From contig CAMPIX010000059.1 of NCBI GenBank assembly GCA_946886565.1, forward strand, positions 1-5,150: 5,150 bases of DNA, given 5' to 3'. The translations under genes were made by a program, and so were the position numbers. Positions 1 to 5,150 of the stretch are shown here, piece by piece; positions within the stretch are counted from its first letter, which is position 1, and each line of letters starts with the position of its first letter. The DNA comes from an uncultured Altererythrobacter sp. (GTDB lineage Bacteria > Pseudomonadota > Alphaproteobacteria > Sphingomonadales > Sphingomonadaceae). The notes below the pieces were generated by a model. It was not told where the DNA came from and searched no databases. It saw only the letters and a list, made by a program, of their open reading frames with translations.

Positions 1-35
1 CCCCCGCTCCCGACCCCGACCCCGCGTCGGACTGA
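1..35 (+). CDS. Possible C-terminal end of an upstream gene (partial)
   Basis: Reading from base 3, the first bases encode a Pro/Asp-rich tail, PAPDPDPASD, followed by TGA at 33-35. This would be the last ten codons of the gene upstream of the major tail protein. In siphophages that position usually holds a tail terminator or a small head-tail connector gene, but ten codons cannot identify it. A second reading frame is also open until a TGA at 70-72 that overlaps the next start as ATGA, so the choice of frame is uncertain. I prefer the first because its acidic Pro-rich ending looks protein-like and leaves a normal leader with a ribosome binding site before the next gene. Confidence 0.35.
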   Translation, partial: PAPDPDPASD

Positions 36-68
36 TCGCTCTCTCCACCTGCCTGAAAGGGGCAAGCC

Positions 69-629
69 ATGACCGACGCCACGAAGGTCCGGGTCGCTGT
101 GACCGGGGCCATCTTCAAGGGTCCGACGACCGCGACCGCCCCGACGGGCACGTCCGGTGCCCCGGACGCCGCCTTCACGGACCTCGGGTTCATCTCCGAG
201 GACGGGGTCGAGATCAGCCTCCCCGGCTCCGGTGACTCCACCCCGATCAAGGCGTGGCAGGACGGCACCACGGTGCGCGTCATCCGCACCCCGTCGGAGG
301 ACAACCCGACGTGGGCGTTCAAGATGCTGGAGACGACCCTCGCGACCGTCGAGACGTACTTCGGGGTGACCGTCGACCAGACGGCGACCGAGGGCTCGTT
401 CGAGTACGAGGTCACGAACCGCGAGCACCACTCGTACATCGTCGACACGATCGACGGCGCCGAGCTGATCCGCGACTACATCCCCTACGGGATCGTGACC
501 GAGGTCGAGTCGATCACCCTGGCGAACGGGGAGGCGATCGGCTACGGCGTGACGGTCGAGGGCGAGCGCGACCCGGTGCTCGGTTTCAACTTTAAGAGGT
601 GGGCGACCGCGCTCAAGACGGGCGCCTGA
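69..629 (+). CDS. Major tail protein (tail tube subunit)
   Basis: This 186-aa protein is the probable tail tube subunit, which stacks as rings around the tape measure protein to form the DNA conduit. The ATG at 69 is preceded by a strong ribosome binding site, GAAAGGGG at 55-62, with a 6-base spacer. The sequence is acidic, rich in Gly, Thr and Val, with no signal peptide or membrane segment. It has the look of actinophage tube proteins: an N-terminal strand (KVRVAVTGAIFKGP), a Gly/Thr/Pro loop at about residues 20-32, then FTDLGFISEDGVEIS and a beta-rich core containing KAWQDGTTVRVIRTPSED and a C-terminal GYGVTVEGERDPV strand. Length is typical for the family. Position directly before the chaperone pair and tape measure gene strongly supports the call. 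The assignment rests on protein character and gene order, not on a database match. Confidence 0.9.
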   Translation: MTDATKVRVAVTGAIFKGPTTATAPTGTSGAPDAAFTDLGFISEDGVEISLPGSGDSTPIKAWQDGTTVRVIRTPSEDNPTWAFKMLETTLATVETYFGVTVDQTATEGSFEYEVTNREHHSYIVDTIDGAELIRDYIPYGIVTEVESITLANGEAIGYGVTVEGERDPVLGFNFKRWATALKTGA

Positions 630-635
630 CCTGAC

Positions 636-673
636 CACCGGCCCGGGGGTCGCGCGGATCTCCCGGGCCGGTG
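636..673 (+). terminator. Strong GC-rich stem-loop after the major tail gene
   Basis: A perfect 12-bp inverted repeat pairs 636-647 (CACCGGCCCGGG) with 662-673 (CCCGGGCCGGTG) around a 14-base loop, starting 7 bases after the tail protein stop. No T-run follows, so this is not a canonical intrinsic terminator. U-less hairpins of this kind occur between highly and less highly expressed phage structural genes in high-GC hosts, where they may attenuate transcription or protect the 3' end of the abundant upstream message. The structure is seen directly; its role as attenuator or stabiliser is inferred. Confidence 0.6.
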
Positions 674-707
674 CACCACCCTCATCCGCGCGCCCATCCG
701 CGCACAC

Positions 708-714
708 AGGAAGG
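708..714 (+). promoter_or_regulatory. Ribosome binding site fixing the chaperone start
   Basis: AGGAAGG lies 7 bases before the ATG at 722. It decides between that start and an in-frame GTG at 671, which falls inside the upstream stem-loop and has no such site. Confidence 0.75.
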
Positions 715-721
715 CATCACC

Positions 722-1042
722 ATGCCCCCGGCACCGAAGAAGCCCCAGGACCGCAAGCCGAAGGCGGCGGCCGGCTTCACGTTCGAGCACGACGGCGAGA
801 CCTACTCTCTGCCCGCCCCCTCTGCGGCGCTGGCGACGATCCCGGGCAAGGCGTTCCGGGACGCGCTCATGGGCGGGGAGGAGGGCCAGCTGCGGTTCGC
901 GTTCACCTGCCTGGAGTCGGTCGACGCCGACCCCGCCGCGCTGGAGGCGCTGTACGCCAAGCCCACGCCGCAGATGCTGCCGCTGGTCATGCAGTGGTTC
1001 CAGTCGGCCGACCTGTCGGGGGCCACGGTCCCCCAATCCTGA
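722..1042 (+). CDS. Tail assembly chaperone, short form (lambda gpG-like)
   Basis: This 106-aa protein is the zero-frame product of the tail assembly chaperone locus. In lambda-type siphophages the short product is made in excess and, with its frameshifted long form, binds the tape measure protein to keep it soluble while tube subunits assemble; neither stays in the virion. The start is a basic, Pro/Lys-rich leader (about residues 1-16) followed by GFTFEHDGETYSLP, a typical chaperone opening, then a helical, acidic region with FRDAL, GQLRFAFTCLESVDADPAALEALY and PQMLPLVMQWF. No membrane segment is present. The frame closes four codons after a GTC-CCC run, just where an overlapping open frame takes over, matching the usual layout of this gene pair. 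Identification is from gene order, size, the overlap and sequence character. Confidence 0.85.
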   Translation: MPPAPKKPQDRKPKAAAGFTFEHDGETYSLPAPSAALATIPGKAFRDALMGGEEGQLRFAFTCLESVDADPAALEALYAKPTPQMLPLVMQWFQSADLSGATVPQS

Positions 1043-1066
1043 CGCTCCTCGAGCTCTGGGAGGAGC
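1018..1066 (+). promoter_or_regulatory. Candidate programmed -1 frameshift signal
   Basis: The zero frame (from 722) and the downstream open frame (ending at 1449) are related by a -1 shift and overlap here. Two homopolymer runs are candidate slip sites: C5 at 1030-1034 (in-frame GTC CCC CAA) and G5 at 1018-1022 (in-frame GGG GCC). In each, one tRNA re-pairs perfectly after slipping back (CCC to CCC, GGG to GGG) while the neighbouring one does not, so neither is a perfect X-XXY-YYZ heptamer. The C-run is favoured because a perfect 7-bp stem, GCTCCTC at 1044-1050 with GAGGAGC at 1060-1066 and a 9-base loop, begins 9 bases after it, about the spacing seen for stimulatory structures. The exact slip codon is inferred. 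Confidence 0.6.
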
Positions 1067-1449
1067 ATCGGGGAGCGTTCGAGTACGACTGGCGCGCCCG
1101 GTTCCACCTGCCCCTTTCGGACGTGCCGGAGCGCATGTCCTGGGGTGAGGCGTGGCGCGTGACGCACGTCCTGCTCGGCGACCCGTCGTCGCACGCTGCG
1201 GCGGCGGTCGCCGGCTGGGAGTTCCCGGTGACGCGGGAGTGGCTGGTCCTGGCCGACGTCGTGGACGTCCTGCTGGCGTCGAACGCGCGCAAGGGCCGCA
1301 AGCCGAAGCCGTACCCGCGACCGAAGCCGAACGGGCGCAAGTCTCGCCCGCGCCCGACGGTGGCGCCGGAGGTCGCGATCGCGGCGCTACGGCAGGCGGG
1401 GCACACCGCGGCGCTGCCGAAGCACCTGCGGCACTTCGAGAACGCGTAG
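1033..1449 (+). CDS. Tail assembly chaperone, frameshift extension (lambda gpGT-like)
   Basis: This is the downstream half of the long chaperone. If the ribosome slips back one base after the CCC at 1031-1033, the product is 104 zero-frame residues joined to 138 from this frame, giving about 242 aa (join 722..1033, 1033..1449). The extension starts PPILTLLELWEEHRGAFEYD and continues with LPLSDVPERMSWGEAW, GWEFPVTREWLVLADVVDVLLAS, then a very basic Pro-rich stretch (RKGRKPKPYPRPKPNGRK). The W-E, W-x-E-W and LLA motifs followed by a Lys/Pro-rich linker are familiar from actinophage T-type extensions, which contact the tape measure protein. The frame has a GTG at 994 and an ATG at 1135, but I see no convincing ribosome binding site at 994, so independent translation is less likely than frameshifting. 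It ends one base before the stop of the opposing gene. Confidence 0.75.
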   Translation, partial: PILTLLELWEEHRGAFEYDWRARFHLPLSDVPERMSWGEAWRVTHVLLGDPSSHAAAAVAGWEFPVTREWLVLADVVDVLLASNARKGRKPKPYPRPKPNGRKSRPRPTVAPEVAIAALRQAGHTAALPKHLRHFENA

Positions 1450-1450
1450 G

Positions 1451-1789
1451 TCAGGCGGCGGCCATGAGCCGCAGCATCTCGCTCTTCAACTGCTCCGCCT
1501 CGCCGTGGGAGCACCGGAAGCCGACCGCACCGCCCGCGGTGGTGACCGTGACGACGCTGTTCATGAGCCCGTCCCGCTTGGCGGACACGTTCGTCACGGC
1601 CTTGAGCAGCACGGTCTCTCGCTCCTCCTTGCGCCCGCCGAGGAGCGACAGGCCCACGGTGAGGGTCGCCGCGGTGGCACGCGCTGCCGTCGAGCCCTTC
1701 TTCGACCACTCGATGCGGTCGGGGAACAGCTCGACGCGGGCGTTCTTGCCCTGGACGTGCGAGGTGAACGACATCAACGGCTGAGTCAC
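1451..1789 (-). CDS. PH-like-domain protein of unknown function, reverse-strand moron
   Basis: A 112-aa soluble protein encoded against the tail genes. The GTG at 1789 is chosen because GAAGGGGG lies 8 bases upstream; the in-frame ATG at 1774 lacks a site, and the open frame extends upstream without better support. Visible features: MSFTSHVQGKNARVELFPDR at residues 6-25, then IEWSKKG; an Ala/Thr/Leu-rich middle (35-52, including TVGLSLLGG); a strand-rich half with ETVLLKAVTNVSAKRDGLMNS and VVTVTTAGGAVGFRCSH; and a C-terminal amphipathic helix (GEAEQLKSEMLRLMAAA). This resembles small actinobacterial proteins with a bacterial pleckstrin-homology-like fold, often paired with a SHOCT motif, which is absent here. 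The resemblance is from memory of family character, not a search. It converges on the chaperone gene with a single base between stops, so it probably has its own leftward promoter. Base composition resembles its neighbours. Function is unknown; lysogenic expression or an exclusion role is only a guess. Confidence 0.75.
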   Translation of the reverse strand: MTQPLMSFTSHVQGKNARVELFPDRIEWSKKGSTAARATAATLTVGLSLLGGRKEERETVLLKAVTNVSAKRDGLMNSVVTVTTAGGAVGFRCSHGEAEQLKSEMLRLMAAA

Positions 1790-1797
1790 GGGCTCGG

Positions 1798-1805
1798 CCC
1801 CCTTC
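1798..1805 (-). promoter_or_regulatory. Ribosome binding site fixing the PH-like gene start
   Basis: On the minus strand GAAGGGGG sits 8 bases before the GTG at 1789, supporting that start over the ATG at 1774 and over upstream extensions of the open frame. Confidence 0.65.
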
Positions 1806-1861
1806 GTGTGCGCGGATGACCTGACTGTATCGGCGCCCCTGCCCCCTGGTGTAGAGGAAGC

Positions 1862-1866
1862 GGAGG
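1862..1866 (+). promoter_or_regulatory. Ribosome binding site of the tape measure gene
   Basis: GGAGG, 6 bases before a GTG at 1873, supports GTG as the true start. The resulting N-terminus, beginning (M)AEVASAYVALLPSF, is a typical actinophage tape measure opening. Confidence 0.8.
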
Positions 1867-1872
1867 TGCGCT

Positions 1873-4335
1873 GTGGCCGAAGTCGCCTCCGCATACGTAG
1901 CCCTGCTGCCGTCGTTCCGTGGCGGGAAGTCTGCGATCTCCAAGGAGCTCGGCGGCCCCCTGGATGCTGCGGGGCAGGACGGCGGCAAGCGGTTCGGCGG
2001 CGGGATGCGCGCGGGCATCGCGGGCATCGCGACCAAGGTGTTCGCGCCCCTGGCTGCTGCGGCTGGCGGCGTGGCTCTGGGCGGCTTCCTCAAGGGTGCG
2101 ATCGAGGAGGCGTCGGGCCTCACCGAGTCGATCAACGCGCTGGACGTGGTGTTCGGCGAGGCGTCTGGCGGTGCGCAGGAGCTCGGCAAGGCGGCGTCGG
2201 GTGCGCTGGGCCTGTCGAACCTGGACTTCAACAACCTGGCTGTGCAGTTCTCGAACTTCGCGAAGAACATCGCGGGCGAGGGCGGCGACGTCACGGGCAC
2301 GCTCGAGTCGATCACCACCCGGGCGGCTGACTTCGCGTCGGTGATGAACCTGGACGTCGCCGAGGCAGCCACCCTGTTCCAGTCCGGCCTCGCGGGTGAG
2401 ACGGAGCCTCTGCGGCGGTTCGGCATCGACCTGTCCGCGGCGGCGGTCGAGGCCTACGCGCTGGAGAACGGGATCGCATCGTCGGCCGGCTCGATGACCG
2501 AGGCCGAGAAGGTCCAGGCCCGCTACGGGCTGCTGATGCAGTCCACCGCGCAGACGGCCGGCGACTTCGCGAACACGTCGGGCTCTCTCGCGAATCAGCA
2601 GCGCATCCTCGGCGCGTCGTGGTCGAACATCACGGCGACGCTCGGGGCGGCGTTCCTGCCGATGGTGTCCTCGGTGGTGTCGTTCATCAACGAGCGGGTC
2701 ATGCCGACGCTGGCGACGTTCGCGGGCGGTGTGCAGGGGCTCTCGGCGCTCATCTTCGAGGGCGACTTCACCGGGGCGCTGACGGAGGCGTTCGGGTGGG
2801 AGGAGGACTCCGGCATCGTCGGGGGCATCCTCGACATCCGTGAGGCGTTCCAGTCCGGCGGGCTGCTGGAGGCCGCTCAGGCAGCGTTCGGGGCGCTGGT
2901 GGACTGGCTGTCCAGCGGTGGTGTGACGACGATCGCGACGGCGCTCGTGGACGGCCGCGAGCGGCTGTTCGACGCGGCCATGCAGATCTTCCCCGCGCTT
3001 GTCGACGCCGCGGTGACGGTGCTGCCGGGGCTGGTGACGTTCCTGACCGGGACGCTCATCCCGGGCATCGTGACCCTGGTCGTGACGTCGGCGCCGATGC
3101 TGCTCGCGGCGGCCGTGGAGCTCTTCTCATCCCTGATCGAGGGCATTGCCGAGGTGCTCCCGACGGTGGTGGATGCGCTCGCCGGGCTACTGCCGGTGGT
3201 GGTCGGGTCGCTGCTGGGGATGATCCCCACGCTGCTCCCGATCGCGCTCGACCTTTTCACCACCTTGGTGACCGCGGTGACGACGGTCCTGCCGGCGCTC
3301 ATCACGACCCTTATCGGCATGCTGCCGACGCTCGTGACGACGATCCTCGGGATGCTCCCGGGGATTCTCCAGGCGGGCATCGGCCTGTTCCTGTCGCTGG
3401 TGACCGCGGTCCTCGACGTCCTGCCGCATCTCATCACGACGCTGCTGGGCGTTCTGCTGCCGCAGCTCTTGACGACGATCCTGACGATGCTGCCGGAGTT
3501 GCTGACGACGGCGATCGACCTGTTCCTCGCCCTGCTGGATGCGGTGCTCGAGGTGCTGCCGCAGCTCATTGAGCTCCTGATCGGGACAGTCCTGCCGACG
3601 CTGCTGACCACGGTCCTCGGGATGCTGCCGGAGTTGCTAGTGGCCGCGGTCACGGTGTTCATGGCTCTGCTCACCGGGATCATCCGGGTCCTTCCGCAGC
3701 TTGTCGGCTTCCTCATCGGGACGCTGATCCCGACCATCGTCCGGTCGGTGGGCCAGCTCGCGGGGGCGCTGCTGCCGGAGGGGCGGAAGGCGCTCGAGGG
3801 TCTGGGCGACGGGATCTCGAGGGCTTGGCCGGCGGTGCGGGACTGGTTCGGCCGCCTGCCGCAGATGGTCCTCTCGGCGCTGGGCAACGTGGGTCGCTGG
3901 CTGTTCGAGTCGGGGAAGTCGATCGTCCAGGGGCTCATCGATGGCATCAAGAACATGGCCGGCGGGATCGGCGACGCGATCGGCGACGCTCTGGCCGACG
4001 CTCGGAACCTGCTGCCGTTCTCGCCGGCGAAGGAGGGCCCGTTCTCCGGCAAGGGCTGGACGCTCTACTCCGGGCGGTCGATCGTCCAGGGGCTCGCGGA
4101 CGGCATCGCGGACGAGCGATCGACGCTGGTCGCGGAGACGCAGCGGACGATGGCGGCCGCGCGCGCCGGGCTCGGCGGCGGCCTGCGGGGAAGCCTGCGG
4201 GCCGATGTCGGAGCGGTGGGCTACGGCGCCGGCTCCGGTGTCACGCAGAACATCTACCCCACCCCGGGGATGTCTGAGCAGCAGGTCGCGGACTACGCGG
4301 CGCGTCGTCTGGGTCGGGAGTTGATGCTGCGATGA
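1873..4335 (+). CDS. Tape measure protein
   Basis: The 820-aa tape measure protein spans the tail lumen, sets tail length and takes part in DNA ejection. In order: a conserved N-terminus, AEVASAYVALLPSFRGG; a Gly/Ala-rich hydrophobic segment (about 44-75); a core resembling the TP901-type tape measure domain (about 80-280), including ESINALDVVFGEAS, FNNLAVQFSNFAKNIAG, ATLFQSGLAGETEPLRRFGI and LANQQRILGASWSNI; a very hydrophobic block (about 370-625) of six 44-45-residue repeats with regularly spaced prolines; and a C-terminal region with RAWPAVRDWFG, the LLPFSPAKEGPFSG motif (713-726) and a twice-used SIVQGLxDGI motif. No lysozyme, NlpC/P60 or peptidase motif is evident, unlike some larger actinophage tape measures. 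At about 0.15 nm per residue the length predicts a tail near 120 nm (rule of thumb). Its stop overlaps the next start as ATGA, indicating translational coupling. Confidence 0.95.
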   Translation: MAEVASAYVALLPSFRGGKSAISKELGGPLDAAGQDGGKRFGGGMRAGIAGIATKVFAPLAAAAGGVALGGFLKGAIEEASGLTESINALDVVFGEASGGAQELGKAASGALGLSNLDFNNLAVQFSNFAKNIAGEGGDVTGTLESITTRAADFASVMNLDVAEAATLFQSGLAGETEPLRRFGIDLSAAAVEAYALENGIASSAGSMTEAEKVQARYGLLMQSTAQTAGDFANTSGSLANQQRILGASWSNITATLGAAFLPMVSSVVSFINERVMPTLATFAGGVQGLSALIFEGDFTGALTEAFGWEEDSGIVGGILDIREAFQSGGLLEAAQAAFGALVDWLSSGGVTTIATALVDGRERLFDAAMQIFPALVDAAVTVLPGLVTFLTGTLIPGIVTLVVTSAPMLLAAAVELFSSLIEGIAEVLPTVVDALAGLLPVVVGSLLGMIPTLLPIALDLFTTLVTAVTTVLPALITTLIGMLPTLVTTILGMLPGILQAGIGLFLSLVTAVLDVLPHLITTLLGVLLPQLLTTILTMLPELLTTAIDLFLALLDAVLEVLPQLIELLIGTVLPTLLTTVLGMLPELLVAAVTVFMALLTGIIRVLPQLVGFLIGTLIPTIVRSVGQLAGALLPEGRKALEGLGDGISRAWPAVRDWFGRLPQMVLSALGNVGRWLFESGKSIVQGLIDGIKNMAGGIGDAIGDALADARNLLPFSPAKEGPFSGKGWTLYSGRSIVQGLADGIADERSTLVAETQRTMAAARAGLGGGLRGSLRADVGAVGYGAGSGVTQNIYPTPGMSEQQVADYAARRLGRELMLR
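2989..3741 (+). repeat. Six degenerate 44-45-codon repeats in the tape measure gene
   Basis: Tape measure residues 373-623 consist of six tandem units. Each starts at a Phe (residues 373, 418, 462, 506, 551, 596) and has Pro exactly 12 residues later (385, 430, 474, 518, 563, 608), usually as VLP. Two further prolines follow at steps of 11 or 12 (397/408, 441/452, 485/496, 530/541, 575/586; the last unit has only 620). The units are therefore about four 11-residue sub-repeats with one proline mostly replaced. The residues are nearly all Leu, Val, Ile, Thr, Ala and Met. At the DNA level the copies are diverged, but an 18-base identity recurs at 3486-3503 and 3621-3638, exactly 135 bases apart. 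Confidence 0.85.
3918..4095 (+). repeat. Duplicated 19-base motif in the tape measure C-terminal region
   Basis: GTCGATCGTCCAGGGGCTC occurs at 3918-3936 and again at 4077-4095, 159 bases (53 codons) apart and in the same frame. The copies encode SG(K/R)SIVQGL(I/A)DGI at residues 680-692 and 733-745, flanking the PFSPAKEGPFSG segment. The repeat at protein level is common in tape measure C-termini; the exact DNA identity suggests a fairly recent duplication or gene conversion. Confidence 0.8.
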
Positions 4336-5150
4336 CGTCGGTGACGGTGGGCGGCCTGACCTTCTTCAACTCCTACACGCCCCGGGAGGATGGGGTCGCG
4401 CTGGTGTTCGACCTGCTGTCGGGGTGGCACGGCGGGGTGTCGACGCGGGGTGACTCGACTCCGCGGCCGGGCGCGCATGGTGACTTCGCTGAGCGGTCGT
4501 GGCGCGGTGCGCGCGCTCCTGGTCTGCGCGGGTCGGCGGTGTGCCCGTCGCGCGCGGCTGCTGCGGTGGTCGCGGATGAGCTAGCGGGCGTGCTGGCTGA
4601 CGGGTCGCTGGGGCCGTTCGAGGTGGCGGACCCGGATCAGGGGACGCGGACCGCTCGGGTGCGCCTGGTCGCCGCGGACGTGTCGTGGGACCGGTCCTCG
4701 ACGGTGGTGGACTTCGATTTCCAGTTCCTTGCGCCGGACCCCCTGCGCTACGGCGCCCCCGTCACGGCCACCACGACCTTCCCGGTGCAGCGCGGCGGCC
4801 TCGAGTACGACCTGTACACGGACGGCGCGGGCACGGACCTGGGCTACCTGGACTACGGCGACGCCCCGGCAACGGGCACGGCGACCTTGACGAACGAGGG
4901 CACCGCGGACTCCTGGCCCATCTTCGAGGTGACGGGCCCGGTCGGTGGTGACGGTTTCGAGCTCGTCGAGGTCGGTACGGGTCGGCGGATCGTGTTCGCG
5001 GACAGTGTGCCGGCGGGGTCGTCGTTGGTGGTCGATTCGGCTGCGGGTGCGGGGTCGGCGGTGATCGGTGGTGCCGCTGATCGTGGCGGCAGCCTGACGG
5101 TCCTCGAGTGGTTCCCGGTTCCGGCTAGGGGTTCGACGCAGGTGGCGTTC
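4332..5150 (+). CDS. Distal tail (Dit-like) minor tail protein, 3'-truncated by the window
   Basis: The ATG at 4332 overlaps the tape measure stop (ATGA), and the frame stays open for 273 codons to the last base, so the end lies outside the window. The N-terminal half (about 1-141) begins MTSVTVGGLTFFNSYTPRED and contains GWHGG, an RSWRGARAPGLRGSAV stretch and finally FDFQFLAPDPLRYG; the ApDP-R-Y motif at 134-140 commonly closes the N-terminal barrel of Dit-like proteins. The second part (142-273) is beta-rich with GYLDYGDAPATGTATLTNEG, WPIFEVTGPV and RRIVF, like the C-terminal domain of the same family (N-G near the start, then a P-x-F-V-G strand). Dit hexamers form the hub joining the tube to the tip or baseplate and often carry receptor- or carbohydrate-contacting modules. 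Location just after the tape measure supports this. Probably only a few tens of residues are missing, judging from family size. Confidence 0.85.
   Translation, partial: MTSVTVGGLTFFNSYTPREDGVALVFDLLSGWHGGVSTRGDSTPRPGAHGDFAERSWRGARAPGLRGSAVCPSRAAAAVVADELAGVLADGSLGPFEVADPDQGTRTARVRLVAADVSWDRSSTVVDFDFQFLAPDPLRYGAPVTATTTFPVQRGGLEYDLYTDGAGTDLGYLDYGDAPATGTATLTNEGTADSWPIFEVTGPVGGDGFELVEVGTGRRIVFADSVPAGSSLVVDSAAGAGSAVIGGAADRGGSLTVLEWFPVPARGSTQVAF

Larger units (their letters stand above)
1790..1872. promoter_or_regulatory. Divergent intergenic region between PH-like gene and tape measure
   Basis: These 83 bases separate two divergent starts. On the minus strand, TACAGT (complement of 1824-1829) fits the actinobacterial -10 pattern TAnnnT and would place a transcript start about 28 bases before the GTG at 1789; there is no good -35 hexamer at the usual distance. 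On the plus strand the overlapping TGTATC at 1826-1831 is a weak -10 with only TTCGTG upstream. The region is the least G+C-rich stretch nearby around 1821-1831. A leftward promoter is needed if the reverse gene is expressed; the tape measure gene could rely on read-through from upstream. The promoter call is tentative. Confidence 0.35.

Noticed and set aside
11..23. CCGAC/CCCCGAC tandem repeat at the window start as an operator or iteron
   Set aside because: It is best explained as Asp-Pro codons at the end of the upstream gene; only two copies are present.
671..1042. Longer chaperone starting at GTG 671
   Set aside because: The start lies in the 3' arm of the stem-loop, has no ribosome binding site, and adds a low-complexity His/Pro/Arg leader. 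The ATG at 722 has AGGAAGG at good spacing.
994..1449. Independent GTG start for the second chaperone frame at 994
   Set aside because: No ribosome binding site precedes it, and the segment before the slip site reads as out-of-frame translation of the first chaperone gene. Frameshifting fits better.
1455..1472. Short inverted repeat near the convergent stops as a bidirectional terminator
   Set aside because: Only a 5-bp GCGGC/GCCGC stem inside the reverse coding sequence, with no T-run; too weak to call in such GC-rich DNA.
987..2426. Long minus-strand open frame of 479 codons
   Set aside because: It lies antisense to the chaperone and tape measure genes and overlaps the PH-like gene in another frame. 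Its Arg/Pro/Ser-rich composition is that of a high-GC shadow frame, and it has no supporting start site.
2877..4052. Minus-strand open frame of 391 codons with Ser/Thr/Val-rich repeats
   Set aside because: It is exactly antisense to the repetitive tape measure block; its apparent repeats mirror the coding repeats on the plus strand.
4685..4951. Plus-strand 88-codon open frame within the distal tail gene
   Set aside because: It is an out-of-frame shadow of the Dit-like gene, whose frame is uninterrupted from 4332 to the window end.

Overview
The window is part of the tail-morphogenesis module of a siphovirus (long, flexible, non-contractile tail) or an integrated prophage of one. The very high G+C, the strong third-position G/C preference, GTG starts and the character of the tail proteins point to an actinobacterial host. 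Nothing here identifies the genus or separates free phage from prophage: there is no integrase, attachment site or host flanking gene.

Layout, left to right: the possible last codons of an upstream gene (1-35); the major tail (tube) protein (69-629); a 92-bp gap holding a perfect 12-bp stem-loop; the tail assembly chaperone pair, with the short product at 722-1042 and a longer product made by an inferred -1 ribosomal frameshift into a frame ending at 1449; a small gene on the opposite strand (1451-1789) encoding a PH-like-domain protein; an 83-bp divergent intergenic region; the tape measure protein (1873-4335, 820 aa); and a distal tail (Dit-like) protein that starts inside the tape measure stop codon and runs off the window (4332 onward).

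The rightward genes follow the classic siphophage order: tube, chaperones, tape measure, distal tail. The tube protein polymerises around the tape measure protein, which sets tail length. The chaperones coat the tape measure before assembly, and the Dit-like protein forms the hub between tube and tip. The one gene that breaks this plan is the leftward PH-like gene, wedged between chaperone and tape measure. It converges on the chaperone gene with one base between the stop codons and diverges from the tape measure gene. It looks like a moron: an accessory gene with its own leftward expression, possibly active in the lysogen. Its function cannot be told from sequence.

The most striking features are this reverse gene; a well-supported frameshift site with a downstream hairpin; and a block of about 250 residues in the tape measure made of six 44-45-residue hydrophobic repeats, with prolines falling almost exactly every 11 residues. 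No CRISPR array, tRNA, transposon or defence gene was seen.
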